DNA from: Phyllobacterium brassicacearum
GTDB lineage: Bacteria; Pseudomonadota; Alphaproteobacteria; Rhizobiales; Rhizobiaceae
Length of the DNA stretch: 59,196 bases
NCBI RefSeq assembly: GCF_003010955.1
Contig: NZ_PGGO01000029.1
Coordinates: 1 to 59,196 of the forward strand
Direction: 5' to 3'
Shown here: positions 1-9,081 of the stretch, in pieces
How the letters are laid out: each line of letters begins with the position of its first letter
Numbering within the stretch: the stretch's first letter is position 1
The notes under the pieces: model-generated
Databases searched by the model: none
What the model saw: only the letters and a program-made list of their open reading frames with translations
Told to the model about the DNA's origin: nothing
Made by a program: the position numbers and the translations under genes

Positions 1-30
1 CTCACGAAGATCATTGGAATAGGGTCGCGT

Positions 31-63
31 CATGGATGCTGGCCTCCAATCCCAGCATCCATG
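31..63. terminator. 12-bp perfect stem-loop
   Basis: CATGGATGCTGG (31-42) pairs perfectly with CCAGCATCCATG (52-63) around a 9-nt loop. No T-run follows on either strand, so it could be a Rho-assisted 3' end of a gene to the left of the window or an intergenic palindrome. The structure is seen directly; the role is inferred. Confidence 0.45.
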
Positions 64-167
64 ATGAATCACATATCAACTGATTTGGGAATCCCGGTGC
101 GATTCCGACAAGCAATGATCCGCTCTAGTGCGTAATTCGTATCTTTTGCGACCGCGTTGAGGGAAAC

Positions 168-623
168 ATGGATCGTCGAAATCTGTTGGTACGTTCATTC
201 GGTTTCCTGAGCTACGCAGCGATGACGAGTTCATCGATCGCTCAAAATGTTTCACCGAATTCGGTTGACGTAGCAACCTTTGCTGACAAAGTACGAGATC
301 AGAATTGGCGCAACCAGATTTTTATAGACGTCGCTTTCGTCCATAGTTGGCGTAGCGTACTAGCGCCGAGAGGCTATGAAGACGAAAGCTGGGCACATCG
401 GGCATCTGAAAACCGGAATGTGGTTTGGCAAGGTTTAGAGCAGAACGCCGCTGAGGTCATTTTCAAATCGAGTAACTTTATTCTAGAGTATGAGAAGGTC
501 AGCTTTGAGGCCTATTTAAAGAACAAGGACGATTTTGGCAGTTTTCTTAATAGTTTAGGGATTTCCGGTGATGGAAGGCTGCAAACCGTATTGTTCAATC
601 ACTTCAGGAATACACACTTTTGA
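168..623 (+). CDS. Hypothetical exported protein
   Basis: A 151-aa protein that I do not recognise. The N-terminus has a twin-arginine-like stretch (RRNLLVRSF) followed by a short apolar segment and a plausible cleavage site after SSIAQ near residue 26, so export by Sec or Tat is likely. The mature part is polar, with several Trp and Tyr residues and no cysteines. The gene is visibly more AT-rich than the genes to its right, which suggests a recent arrival or relaxed selection. It stands alone, after the stem-loop at 31-63. The ATG follows a GAGGGAAAC ribosome-binding site at good spacing. No function is proposed. Confidence 0.6.
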   Translation: MDRRNLLVRSFGFLSYAAMTSSSIAQNVSPNSVDVATFADKVRDQNWRNQIFIDVAFVHSWRSVLAPRGYEDESWAHRASENRNVVWQGLEQNAAEVIFKSSNFILEYEKVSFEAYLKNKDDFGSFLNSLGISGDGRLQTVLFNHFRNTHF

Positions 624-740
624 ACGCAAGCATCCTTGGTAAGGACATAGAGGTCCCAGCAAAGGAATCCTTCTTCTGGCTGTTCTGTTAATTGAGAATT
701 TGGGCTCACTACTTCCACTTCGAAAATATCGGCTAATCCG

Positions 741-1382
741 TTACGTTCCACCACCCCGTCTCACCATCTCTGCCATCGCGCGTGCTTCCGCCGTGTCCTG
801 ATCGGCTTCGAGACCGTCTGCAACGCCGGTGCGGTCGCTTTCCGGGCGGTTCTGGCTGACCTTCCACTTGCCTTCGATGGCGGCGATGTCGATCTCGATG
901 CCGATAATGCCCTTGAGCTGGGCGTCGATGAAGGTCTGCGGGGCGTCGTCGACCGCCCAGGGTTCGGCGCGCGGTGCCTCATTGTGCCCGGTGAGCTGCG
1001 CGACGTGGTGTGCCAGCCAGTCGCGATCCTCGATGATCCTTGCCGTGCCGCGCGCCTGCACGATGGCATAGTTCCACGTGGGCACGACCTTGCCGGTCTC
1101 GCGCTTCGTCGCATACCAGGAGGGCGTCACATAGCTGTCGGCGCCCTGGAAGACGACAAGCGCCCGCCAGTCTACGGCTAGCGCACGCCATTGCGCGTTG
1201 GCGCGAGCGAGGTGGGCGCGCAGCGTGCCCTTGGGCGAGGCGCCGGCATCGAGCAGGAAGGGAATGGCATTGGCCATCGGGCCTTCGTCGCCGGTGGAGA
1301 TCAAAAGACCGAGTGGATGCGCCTTGATGAGCGCGTGCTGGACTTCGAGCCTGTCCTCGCGGAAGTGCGGCGGCTGGTACAT
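741..1382 (-). CDS. PaiB-like FMN-binding protein
   Basis: A 213-aa protein of the PaiB family (FMN-binding split barrel), annotated in other bacteria as a negative transcriptional regulator although the fold is that of a flavin-binding oxidoreductase. Family features seen: the N-terminus MYQPPHFRED, the central WNYAIVQARG segment, and a C-terminal WKVSQNR...DRTGVADGL signature near residues 172-192. The ATG has a good GAGGAG ribosome-binding site about 8 nt upstream. It lies downstream of the DUF1772/NmrA pair on the same strand but is separated by about 107 nt, so it may have its own promoter. Family assignment is firm; the target or substrate is unknown. Confidence 0.85.
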   Translation of the reverse strand: MYQPPHFREDRLEVQHALIKAHPLGLLISTGDEGPMANAIPFLLDAGASPKGTLRAHLARANAQWRALAVDWRALVVFQGADSYVTPSWYATKRETGKVVPTWNYAIVQARGTARIIEDRDWLAHHVAQLTGHNEAPRAEPWAVDDAPQTFIDAQLKGIIGIEIDIAAIEGKWKVSQNRPESDRTGVADGLEADQDTAEARAMAEMVRRGGGT

Positions 1383-1489
1383 GAAAGTTACTCCTCGGCT
1401 TTGGCGGCGGGAGTTTGCCTGAGGGCCGGGATTTTCTCAAGGACGGGATTTCGATGGGCGAAGCGCGGGGATGCGCGCTTCGCTGGCGT

Positions 1490-1981
1490 TCAGGCGGCGG
1501 CCTGTCTGGCATAGGCGAGGATGAAGGCGATGAGCGCGGCGATATTGGCGAGCGTGCGTACATGGTTCCACGGCAGCCATTCGGCGAGATAACGGGTCCA
1601 TAGGGCGGTGCCTTCCGGGCTTTCCGGAGTGACGGCGGCCAGCGCATCATTGAGCGGGACATTGAACACCATGGTGACAGCGATCGTCCCGGCGAGGTAG
1701 AGGAGGCTGGCCGCGAGGAGCCATGCGGATCCCGGTTCCGCCCAGCGCAGAGCACTAATGACACCAAGCGCGAGGCAGAGCACAGCCGTGCCGAAGAAGG
1801 CCAGTCCGAACGTGGCGTTGAGGATCGTAACATTGATCGAATTCATGGCGGAGATGCCCTGCTCGGGCGGCAGCTTCGCCAGCGCTGCCATGACGAAGCT
1901 GGAGAAGGCGAAGAACAGCCCGGCCATCAGGCCGCTGCCAAGCGCGGCGAGGAGAGTGAGGAGCGGGACGAGGGCAATCAT
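1490..1981 (-). CDS. DUF1772 membrane protein
   Basis: A 163-aa integral membrane protein with about four hydrophobic segments (near residues 3-30, 50-75, 80-105 and 140-160). The pattern fits DUF1772 (anthrone oxygenase-like) proteins, which often sit beside NAD(P)-binding or oxidoreductase genes. Its ATG overlaps the stop codon of the upstream NmrA-like gene (ATGA, 1978-1981), so the two are translationally coupled and almost certainly form one transcript. The substrate is unknown; the family call is by hydropathy and sequence feel rather than a catalytic motif. Confidence 0.75.
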   Translation of the reverse strand: MIALVPLLTLLAALGSGLMAGLFFAFSSFVMAALAKLPPEQGISAMNSINVTILNATFGLAFFGTAVLCLALGVISALRWAEPGSAWLLAASLLYLAGTIAVTMVFNVPLNDALAAVTPESPEGTALWTRYLAEWLPWNHVRTLANIAALIAFILAYARQAAA

Positions 1982-2823
1982 TTCGCGCCCTCCCAGACGC
2001 CGGTTGCTGCAGTTTGGCGGGCGTAGTCGGCAAAATCGCGCGGGCTGCGGCCAAGTGCCTGCCGGACGCCGTCGGTGAGATATTCGTTGCGCCCATCCAG
2101 CACCACGGTGAAGAGCTCATTGACGAGCGCGGCGATATCGGCGGGTACCTGCTCCTGTTCGAGACCTTGCATGAACGCATCCGGGCTGATGGAGACGTAG
2201 CTGATGTCGCGCCCTGCGGCCTTGGCGATTTCGGCGGTGGCTTCGGCGAAAGTCAGCATGCGAGGGCCGGTAACCTCATAGAGTTGGCCGATATGGCGGC
2301 CGTCTGTGAGGGCAGCCGTAACGACATCAGCGATGTCGTCCACATTGATGAAGGGTTCGCGCACCCTATCGACCGGCAGCGCCATCTCGCCGGCGAGGAT
2401 GGAACCAAGCAGCATGCTCTCGCTGAAATTCTGCATGAACCAGCTGGCGCGGACAATGGTCCAGTCGGCACCGGAGGCTTGTAGGGCCTGTTCGGCGCGC
2501 TGGGCCTCCGGTTCGCCGCGGCCCGACAGGAGCACGAGGCGCTTGACGCCCTTGGCAGTGGCGAGACGTGCAAGGTCGCCGACCGCATCGGCAGCGCCGG
2601 GCACGGCGAGATCGGGATAATAGGTGATGTAGGCGGCGGATACGCCTTCGAGCGCGGTCGCCCAGGTGGCGGGGTTTTCCCAATCGAAGGCAGGGCTGCC
2701 ACTGCGCGAACCGATGCGGACGGGAACGCCCTGCGCGCTCAGGCGCTCGGCGACGCGGCGGCCGGTCTTGCCTGTGCCGCCGACGATCAGAACAGGGAAT
2801 TTCGAAGCGTGAAAGGTGGTCAT
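1978..2823 (-). CDS. NmrA-like NAD(P)-binding protein
   Basis: An atypical short-chain dehydrogenase/NmrA-family protein with a Rossmann fold. The dinucleotide-binding loop is VGGTGKTGRRV close to the N-terminus. Members act as NAD(P)H-dependent reductases, quinone reductases or redox sensors. Two ATGs lie close together: 2829 directly abuts the AGGGAG ribosome-binding site, whereas 2823 has it about 6 nt upstream, so 2823 is preferred (281 aa). It is co-transcribed with the DUF1772 gene and divergent from a TetR regulator. That arrangement suggests TetR control and a role in handling a reactive or toxic small molecule (inference). Confidence 0.85.
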   Translation of the reverse strand: MTTFHASKFPVLIVGGTGKTGRRVAERLSAQGVPVRIGSRSGSPAFDWENPATWATALEGVSAAYITYYPDLAVPGAADAVGDLARLATAKGVKRLVLLSGRGEPEAQRAEQALQASGADWTIVRASWFMQNFSESMLLGSILAGEMALPVDRVREPFINVDDIADVVTAALTDGRHIGQLYEVTGPRMLTFAEATAEIAKAAGRDISYVSISPDAFMQGLEQEQVPADIAALVNELFTVVLDGRNEYLTDGVRQALGRSPRDFADYARQTAATGVWEGAK

Positions 2824-2856
2824 TTTCATCTCCCTTTAAACATGAGCAAATCTCAT

Positions 2857-2889
2857 ATTTGCAAATGTGATAAATCCTCATATTATGAG
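2857..2889. promoter_or_regulatory. Two palindromes in tetR/NmrA promoter
   Basis: The 92-bp divergent region holds ATTTGCAAAT (2857-2866, perfect palindrome inside a longer imperfect dyad) and CTCATATTATGAG (2877-2889, perfect 6-bp arms around one base). Both are AT-rich dyads of the size bound by TetR dimers and lie between the two start codons, so they are candidate operators for autoregulation and repression of the NmrA-DUF1772 operon. The dyads are seen; binding is inferred. Confidence 0.55.
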
Positions 2890-2915
2890 AGTCAAGCAAA
2901 ATGTGAGGGATACTC

Positions 2916-3536
2916 ATGAATCATGGTGCGACCATTGAAGGAGCGAGGCGCGAGCCGGCGCAGAAGCGCAGCCGCGAGCGGGTGGAGCGGATCCTTGCCT
3001 GCGCTTCAACCTTGATCGAGCAGGGTGGCAGCGATGCCATGCGCATGAGCGAGGTCGCGGAAATGGCCGGGATTTCGATCGGCTCGCTCTACCAGTACTT
3101 TCCCGATAAGGGCGCGATCATCCGCACGCTGGCGGAACGCTACAATATGGCGGGGCAGGTGTGTATCGCGGACGGTCTGCAGGATGTCCGGGACGCCCAG
3201 GGGCTGCGACGCGCCTTCGGCGAACTCATCGACACGTATTATGCGAGGTTCCTGGCCGAGCCGGTGATGCGCGATATCTGGTCGGGGACGCAAGCCGACA
3301 AGGCGCTGCGCAATATCGACCTTGCCGATAGCCGTATCAATGGCGCCGTGCTCGCGGCGGCGCGGGCGCGTGTCGATCCCGAGGCGGATCGGGCGGCGCT
3401 CGAGACCTCGAGTTTCCTGATCATGCAGCTCGGCGAGGCGACGATGCGTCTTGCAATATCGGTTGAGCGCCGCGAGGGCGACGCGCTGGTGGAGAATTAC
3501 AAGCGCATTGTGCTGCGGGAGATGCTGGCACCCTAG
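2916..3536 (+). CDS. TetR-family transcriptional regulator
   Basis: A 206-aa TetR/AcrR-type repressor. The N-terminal helix-turn-helix is visible near residues 44-68 (SEVAEMAGISIGSLYQYFPD, then KGAI), the canonical TetR signature, followed by an all-helical ligand-binding domain. A GAGGGA ribosome-binding site lies 6 nt before the ATG. The gene is divergent from the NmrA-DUF1772 operon across a region with two palindromes, so its most likely targets are that operon and itself. It ends one base before the convergent decarboxylase stop codon. The inducer is unknown. Confidence 0.9.
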   Translation: MNHGATIEGARREPAQKRSRERVERILACASTLIEQGGSDAMRMSEVAEMAGISIGSLYQYFPDKGAIIRTLAERYNMAGQVCIADGLQDVRDAQGLRRAFGELIDTYYARFLAEPVMRDIWSGTQADKALRNIDLADSRINGAVLAAARARVDPEADRAALETSSFLIMQLGEATMRLAISVERREGDALVENYKRIVLREMLAP

Positions 3537-5030
3537 TTAGGCCGGCGGCACTCCGGTTTTCACGATCTCACCGCCGAGCCGGATTGTTTCCCGGATTAGC
3601 AGGTCTAGGTCCTCGTGCCGGGTCCGGTGATTGTTGATCGCCACTCGCAGGCAATGCTGGCCATGCACGGTCGTATCCGATATCGCGGCGGTGCCTTCTT
3701 CCTGCAGCCTCAGCATGATTTCGGTGTTGAGCGCCTTCAGGCTGTCGCCATCGATCCCGTCGGGGCGATAACGATAGCAGACGATATTGATGTTCGTTGG
3801 CGCTACAAGCTCAAGCAGAGGTTCGGCTTCGACCAGGGCCGTCAGATAGTGGCCTTGCGCAATGTTCTGGTCGATCAGCCGTCCGAACTTCTCGACGCCG
3901 TGCTCCTTGAGCGCCATCCATATCTTCAGTGCCCGGAAACCGCGCGTCGTCTGCAGCCCGAAATCATGCAGCCAGTGGGCCGAGGCGAGGCCGCGCGGCG
4001 TCATCTCCAGATATTCCGGCGTGACCGCGAATGTGGCGCGATGCGCAGCGGCGTCGCGGATCAGTGCGCATCCGGCTTCGAACGGCGTGTGCAGCCATTT
4101 GTGCGGATCGAGAGCGACGGAGTCGGCGAGCTCGATACCGGCAACGCGATAACTGTTTTCGGGCGCGATCGTGATCAAGGCGCCGATGCAGCCATCGACA
4201 TGGAACCAGAGATCCTCCTGCGCAGCCAATTCGGCCAGCGCCTGCAGGTCGTCGATTGCGCCGGTATTCACCGTCCCGGCGGTCCCGATTACGCAGGCGG
4301 GCCGGAACCCCGCCGCGCGATCCTCGGCGATCGCCGTGCGCAAGGCATCAAGGTCGATCCGCAACTCCTGGTCTGTTGGAATGCGTCGCAGGGCCAGGTT
4401 TCCCAGCCCGAGAGCCTCCACCGCCTTGCGATGACAACTGTGCAGTTGATCGGAGCCGTAGAAGCGCAAGGGTTTTACCATGGCCGCGACACCGAGTTCC
4501 CGTACGTCGATGCCGGCCTTCAGGTTCCGCGCAACGGCAAGACCAATGATGTTCGCCATTGAACCGCCGCTGACCAGTGTGCCACTTGCTGTTTCAGGAA
4601 AACCCAGCATTTCCTTGCACCAGTTGACCACCTGCTGGTCCATATAGGCCGCCGCATGATTGCCGCCACCAAGGTTCGATCCCTGGATGGCCGCCAGAAA
4701 ATCCGCGAGCGCTCCAGTAAAATTGCTGGATCCCATGTACCAGGACCAGAACCGGGGATGGATGTTGCCCATAGGGTGCGACATCACATTCTCCGCAACG
4801 TCGCGATAGATGTCGGCCAGCGGCGCAGGCGCTTGCGGCAGGGGCGTTTCAAAGAATGCCTTCACGGTCTCTGGCATATCCTGCCAGACCGGCCGATCGC
4901 GTATGTCACGCAAATAACCGACAGCATCGTCGATAATCTGATGTGACAAATCCTGCACGCCGGTCCAGTCGTCCGGATCAAGCGTTTCCTCAGGGATTGC
5001 GCCGCCCGGCGCTTTTCGCAAGGTAGTCAT
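3537..5030 (-). CDS. PLP-dependent aromatic-type decarboxylase
   Basis: A group II pyridoxal-phosphate decarboxylase of about 497 aa, related to aromatic-L-amino-acid, tyrosine and diaminobutyrate decarboxylases. The PLP-lysine motif is DPHKWLHTPFEAG (Lys near residue 311) and the cofactor-ring aspartate is in WFHVDG. The glycine-rich LVSGGSMANIIGLA stretch binds the phosphate. An in-frame ATG exists at 5105, but the ATG at 5030 has a strong GGAGGG site 4-5 nt upstream and is preferred. The next gene upstream on the same strand is a hydrolase of the isochorismatase fold, 122 nt away, so the two may share a pathway. Substrate not deducible. Confidence 0.88.
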   Translation of the reverse strand: MTTLRKAPGGAIPEETLDPDDWTGVQDLSHQIIDDAVGYLRDIRDRPVWQDMPETVKAFFETPLPQAPAPLADIYRDVAENVMSHPMGNIHPRFWSWYMGSSNFTGALADFLAAIQGSNLGGGNHAAAYMDQQVVNWCKEMLGFPETASGTLVSGGSMANIIGLAVARNLKAGIDVRELGVAAMVKPLRFYGSDQLHSCHRKAVEALGLGNLALRRIPTDQELRIDLDALRTAIAEDRAAGFRPACVIGTAGTVNTGAIDDLQALAELAAQEDLWFHVDGCIGALITIAPENSYRVAGIELADSVALDPHKWLHTPFEAGCALIRDAAAHRATFAVTPEYLEMTPRGLASAHWLHDFGLQTTRGFRALKIWMALKEHGVEKFGRLIDQNIAQGHYLTALVEAEPLLELVAPTNINIVCYRYRPDGIDGDSLKALNTEIMLRLQEEGTAAISDTTVHGQHCLRVAINNHRTRHEDLDLLIRETIRLGGEIVKTGVPPA

Positions 5031-5152
5031 CGAGCCCTCCCAAACCGCGCCCGATGGGAGCACAAACTGGTATCCCTCCGCTCCTTCAGGGGCAATCAGG
5101 TGCACTATGAACCGTCTGGGACGGGTTACAACGAAAATCCAGCCAGCAGTTA

Positions 5153-5788
5153 TTAGCGCCAGACGGCAGATAGTTCCTCAACGCTGCATAGCATGGCATC
5201 GCCCATATATTTCATGCTGGCCATCGCGCGCTCGGCCGCCTCATTGTCACCGCCACCGCAAGCATCAGTGACGACGATCGGGATGAGGCCGAGATCGGCA
5301 CCATGGCGGACGGTTGGCTCGATGCCGATCTCGGTCGCAATGCCGCAGATTACAAAGCTCTTCAGGCCGCAGTCGCGCATGGCGATCGCCAGTGGGGTGC
5401 CTTCAAAGGCTGAAAAGGTAATCTTGTCGAAGATGACCTCGTCGTCGCGGACCTCAAGTTCCGGGGCGAGGGCGAAGCCGGGGCTGTCGCGTAGAAACCA
5501 CGGGTGGACGTCCTCCGCCAATGATTTGCGTTGCCAGGTCATCATTTGCCGGAACTGAAAGACGCCTGCCATCCGGGCGGGCAAAGACATATGCCGCATG
5601 AAGAAAACGCGGGTTCCGGCGGAACGAGCCAGTTCCAATGTACGCAGGACGCTCTCCAGGACAGCCGGACCATGGGGGAGCTGCCGCAATATTCCAATCT
5701 GCATGTCATAGACGACAAGTGCCGTTGTCTCTGGCGCGGCCGCCTCGGCAAGGGTCTCAGGAATGGCAAGACCGTGGATATTCTGCAT
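5153..5788 (-). CDS. Isochorismatase-like hydrolase lacking the Cys
   Basis: A 211-aa protein of the isochorismatase/cysteine hydrolase superfamily. Asp28 (VVYDMQ) and Lys122 (FDKITFSAF) of the usual Asp-Lys-Cys triad are present. At the nucleophile position, in GIATEIGIEPTVRHG, the expected Cys is Gly155. In this superfamily, loss of the Cys is known from true isochorismatases (EntB and PhzD types), which hydrolyse vinyl ethers, whereas amidases keep it. A strong GGAGG site precedes the ATG. It lies upstream of the PLP decarboxylase on the same strand, so co-expression is plausible. Substrate unknown. Confidence 0.82.
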   Translation of the reverse strand: MQNIHGLAIPETLAEAAAPETTALVVYDMQIGILRQLPHGPAVLESVLRTLELARSAGTRVFFMRHMSLPARMAGVFQFRQMMTWQRKSLAEDVHPWFLRDSPGFALAPELEVRDDEVIFDKITFSAFEGTPLAIAMRDCGLKSFVICGIATEIGIEPTVRHGADLGLIPIVVTDACGGGDNEAAERAMASMKYMGDAMLCSVEELSAVWR

Positions 5789-6027
5789 GGTGTCCTCCGT
5801 AAATATGCATCGAGCAAATCAGTTCGACTCGCCGCTCCCGGGCTCACGTTATCATGGCAACACACGGAAACCACACCAAGGGTTATGCCGGGCCGATGGT
5901 GGATTGAACCATCCATCGCCAGCATTTCCTCAATCTTCGGGGCGCAGAGATGGAGAAACACTTGCCTCGCTAGGCGGATTGCACTAGCCAATGTAGAGAA
6001 ATTTTTAGCCAGGAATGACAGGCCAGC

Positions 6028-7530
6028 ATGACTCTCGTTGATACCCGTACGCCCGAACCCAAGCGTTTCATATCCGGTGCCACAGGCGACTGGGAGATCG
6101 TCGTCGGCATGGAAGTCCATGCCCAGGTCACCTCCAATTCGAAACTGTTTTCCGGTGCGTCGACAACTTTCGGCGCCGAGCCGAACGAAAATGTCTCGCT
6201 GGTCGATGCTGCCATGCCGGGCATGCTGCCGGTGATCAATGAATGGTGCGTGCGCCAGGCGATCCGCACCGGACTTGGCCTGAAGGCGCAGATCAACTTG
6301 AAGTCGGTATTCGACCGCAAGAACTATTTCTATCCGGATCTGCCGCAGGGCTACCAGATTTCGCAGTTCAAGCAGCCGATCGTCGGCGAAGGCAAGATGA
6401 TCATTTCGGTGGGCCCCGACAAAAAGGGCGAGTTCGAGGACATCGAAATCGGCATCGAGCGTTTGCATCTCGAGCAGGACGCCGGCAAGTCGCTGCATGA
6501 TCAGAACCCGACCATGTCCTATGTCGATTTGAACCGGTCCGGCGTGGCGCTGATGGAGATCGTTTCCAAGCCGGACATGCGCTCCTCCGACGAGGCAAAG
6601 GCTTACCTGACCAAACTGCGCACCATCGTGCGCTATCTCGGAACCTGCGACGGCAATATGGACGAGGGCTCGATGCGCGCTGACGTCAACGTTTCTGTGC
6701 GCAAGCCCGGCGGCGAATTTGGCACGCGCTGCGAGATCAAGAATGTCAACTCGATCCGCTTTGTCGGACAGTCCATCGAATATGAAGCCAGACGCCAGAT
6801 CGCCATCCTCGAAGATGGCGGTTCGATCGACCAGGAAACACGGTTGTTCGACCCGGTAAAGGGTGAGACGCGTTCCATGCGTTCCAAGGAGGAGGCGCAT
6901 GACTATCGCTATTTCCCCGATCCTGATTTGCTTCCGCTCGAATTCGAACAGTCCTATGTCGACGAGCTGAAGGCCGACCTGCCGGAACTGCCGGATGACA
7001 AGAAGACCCGCCTCGTCTCGGAGCAGGGGTTGTCAGTCTATGATGCCTCGATCCTGGTGACCGAAAAGGCTATCGCTGATTATTACGAGGCCGTGGCCAA
7101 GGGACGTGACGGTAAGCTGTCCGCCAATTGGGTGATCAATGATTTGCTCGGCGCCTTGAACAGGGCCGGCAAGGGCATCGAGGAATCTCCAGTGTCGCCG
7201 GCGCAGCTAGGCGCAGTGATCGACCTGATCAAGGAAGGTACGATTTCAGGCAAGATCGCCAAGGATCTTTTCGAAATCGTCTGGAACGAGGGCGGAGATC
7301 CGCGCGAGCTGGTGGAAAGCCGCGGGATGAAGCAGGTTACCGATACAGGAGCTATCGAAAAAGCCGTCGACGATGTCATCGCGGCCAACCCGGACAAGGT
7401 TGAACAGGCGAAGGCGAAACCGAGCCTTGCCGGCTGGTTCGTCGGGCAGGTGATGAAATCAACGGGCGGCAAAGCCAACCCGCAGGCGGTCAGTGATCTC
7501 GTGAAAGCCAAGTTGGGGATTACCGAGTAA
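6028..7530 (+). CDS. gatB: Asp/Glu-tRNA amidotransferase subunit B
   Basis: GatB, 500 aa, full length. It is the kinase/transamidase subunit of the GatCAB complex that converts Glu-tRNA(Gln) to Gln-tRNA(Gln), and in some species Asp-tRNA(Asn) to Asn-tRNA(Asn), in the cytoplasm. The GMEVHAQ signature near residue 28, the catalytic cradle ([18 protein letters not shown]) and the C-terminal GatB/YqeY tail (ending [11 protein letters not shown]) are all visible. Two acetyltransferase genes follow immediately, one base away, so they are probably co-transcribed. gatC and gatA are not in the window. Confidence 0.97.
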   Translation: MTLVDTRTPEPKRFISGATGDWEIVVGMEVHAQVTSNSKLFSGASTTFGAEPNENVSLVDAAMPGMLPVINEWCVRQAIRTGLGLKAQINLKSVFDRKNYFYPDLPQGYQISQFKQPIVGEGKMIISVGPDKKGEFEDIEIGIERLHLEQDAGKSLHDQNPTMSYVDLNRSGVALMEIVSKPDMRSSDEAKAYLTKLRTIVRYLGTCDGNMDEGSMRADVNVSVRKPGGEFGTRCEIKNVNSIRFVGQSIEYEARRQIAILEDGGSIDQETRLFDPVKGETRSMRSKEEAHDYRYFPDPDLLPLEFEQSYVDELKADLPELPDDKKTRLVSEQGLSVYDASILVTEKAIADYYEAVAKGRDGKLSANWVINDLLGALNRAGKGIEESPVSPAQLGAVIDLIKEGTISGKIAKDLFEIVWNEGGDPRELVESRGMKQVTDTGAIEKAVDDVIAANPDKVEQAKAKPSLAGWFVGQVMKSTGGKANPQAVSDLVKAKLGITE

Positions 7531-7531
7531 A

Positions 7532-8041
7532 ATGTGGGTTCGCAGCGCAACGAAAGAAGATCTGGACGCTGTGCGGGACATGCTCGCCCTTACCTGGCAT
7601 GCGACCTATGACGACATTTATGGCGTTGAGAAGGTCAACGCTATTACCAATCGCTACCACTCGCTCGACGCGTTGAAAAAGCAGCTGGCCAAGCCTTACT
7701 CCGAATTCATCATCGCCGACGACGGTGCAGATATAATGGGCATGGCCTATGCGTCACAGAAAGACCATAAGCTTTCCATCCTTAACCAGCTCTACGTTCA
7801 CCCTGAACATCAGAAACAGGGCGTTGGCTCGCTTTTGCTTGCGGAAGTAGAGAGTGCCTTTCCTGGCGTGTTTGCGTTACAGCTCGAAGTTATCGAGCAG
7901 AATCAAAATGCTATACGCTTTTATGAAAGCAGGGGGTTCGAACGCACCAATGGCCGAACCGACAATTGGGGCGAGCCAAATTCCGGCATATCTGTTGTCG
8001 TGCTGGAGAAATCGCTGACCGGATACGAGCTGGCACCGTGA
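7532..8041 (+). CDS. GNAT N-acetyltransferase
   Basis: A 169-aa GCN5-related acetyltransferase. The acetyl-CoA-binding motif A is LYVHPEHQKQGVGSLLL (Q-x-x-G-x-G pyrophosphate loop near residues 91-97), followed by the motif B segment NAIRFYESRGF. It starts one base after the gatB stop and its stop overlaps the GTG start of the next GNAT gene, so the three form one transcription unit. The substrate cannot be read from sequence. Confidence 0.9.
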   Translation: MWVRSATKEDLDAVRDMLALTWHATYDDIYGVEKVNAITNRYHSLDALKKQLAKPYSEFIIADDGADIMGMAYASQKDHKLSILNQLYVHPEHQKQGVGSLLLAEVESAFPGVFALQLEVIEQNQNAIRFYESRGFERTNGRTDNWGEPNSGISVVVLEKSLTGYELAP

Positions 8042-8526
8042 GCCTTGAAGCCGATCTGACCTTCCGGCGGGCCACGCGCGATGACCTGCCGCCGCTGATC
8101 AAACTGTTTGCCGATGATTCGATCGGCGGGCACGGCGATACGACCGATCCAACGGCACTGCCGCAGTACGAAAGTGCCTTTGCGGCGATTGAGGCGAGCC
8201 CGAACGACCTGCTTTTCGTTGGCGTCCTTCATGGTGAGGTAGTCGCAACCGCGCAGGTGACCTTCATTACCTCGCTGACTGGACGCGGTACGAGGCGAAT
8301 GGCGATCGAAGCCGTGCAGACCCGCGCCGACATGCGCGGCAAAGGCATCGGCGCACGATTGATCAATCATTGCCTCGATGTGGCACGGGAGCGAAACATA
8401 GCGCTCGTGCAGTTGACCTCCAATGCCAAACGCCCGGACGCTCACCGTTTTTACGAGCGGCTCGGTTTCGAGAAGAGTCATGCCGGTTTCAAAATGCGTC
8501 TACGACCTAGTCACGCGGCAACTTGA
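8038..8526 (+). CDS. GNAT N-acetyltransferase, GTG start
   Basis: A second acetyltransferase, about 162 aa, with motif A QTRADMRGKGIGARLI and a downstream HRFYERLGFEKSHAGF block. The frame is open back to an ATG at 7966, but that start would overlap the previous gene by 76 nt and add 24 residues unlike any GNAT. The GTG at 8038 overlaps the preceding stop as GTGA, typical of coupled translation, and gives the normal FRRATRDDLPPLIKLF beginning. It is probably the last gene of the gatB unit. Substrate unknown. Confidence 0.88.
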   Translation: MSLEADLTFRRATRDDLPPLIKLFADDSIGGHGDTTDPTALPQYESAFAAIEASPNDLLFVGVLHGEVVATAQVTFITSLTGRGTRRMAIEAVQTRADMRGKGIGARLINHCLDVARERNIALVQLTSNAKRPDAHRFYERLGFEKSHAGFKMRLRPSHAAT

Positions 8527-8599
8527 CCCTTGCTATCGGGCAATGATACGGCCATAACCCGGTGAGTTGCCATAGCGCTATGGACAAAGCAGGACAGCC

Positions 8600-8998
8600 A
8601 TGAAGACTTTCATTATCCAGTTTTTCACTTGGTGGAACGGACAGACCCTCGGTACCCGCTTCTTTACATGGCGCAAGGGTACGAAGGTAGGCGAAGACCA
8701 GTTCGGGAATGTCTACTACGAAGGCACGTTTGATTCCGAAGGGCGCAAGCGCCGTTGGGTCATTTACAATGGCTATGCCGAAGCTTCGGCGATTCCTGCC
8801 GGTTGGCACGGTTGGATACACCACCGAGTTGCCACGCCGCCCTCCGCTGAAAACTACCAGCCGCATTCGTGGGAATTGAACCATCAGCCAAACCTGACGG
8901 GTTCCCCCGCTGCCTATCGCCCGAAAGGCTCCATCGCTCATGGCGACAATCGTCCGACCGTGACTGGCGACTACGACGCCTGGACGCCTGGTTCCTGA
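8600..8998 (+). CDS. NDUFA12-type complex I subunit
   Basis: A 132-aa homologue of NDUFA12 (B17.2), an accessory subunit of respiratory NADH:ubiquinone oxidoreductase shared by mitochondria and alphaproteobacteria. The family pattern is plain: FFTWWNGQTLGTRFFTWRKG at the N-terminus, the G-x-VYYE segment, RRWVIYNG, and IPAGWHGWIHH in the centre, with a proline/histidine-rich tail. It binds at the peripheral arm and is soluble. As usual in this group it lies away from the nuo operon and beside a DUF2155 gene and aat. Confidence 0.95.
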   Translation: MKTFIIQFFTWWNGQTLGTRFFTWRKGTKVGEDQFGNVYYEGTFDSEGRKRRWVIYNGYAEASAIPAGWHGWIHHRVATPPSAENYQPHSWELNHQPNLTGSPAAYRPKGSIAHGDNRPTVTGDYDAWTPGS

Positions 8999-9081
8999 GC
9001 CGATCTTCTTCTGCCACAATTGGTCATTATCGACGGATTGGAATCGCAATCTCCTTGGCAACCGCTAAAACCGGAAGTGAA

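Noticed and set aside
5542..6900. A 452-codon minus-strand frame over gatB
   Set aside because: It is antisense to gatB and to part of the hydrolase gene, with no recognisable domain.
7966..8037. ATG start at 7966 for the second acetyltransferase
   Set aside because: It would overlap the first acetyltransferase by 76 nt and add non-family residues; the GTG at 8038 overlaps the previous stop and fits the family.
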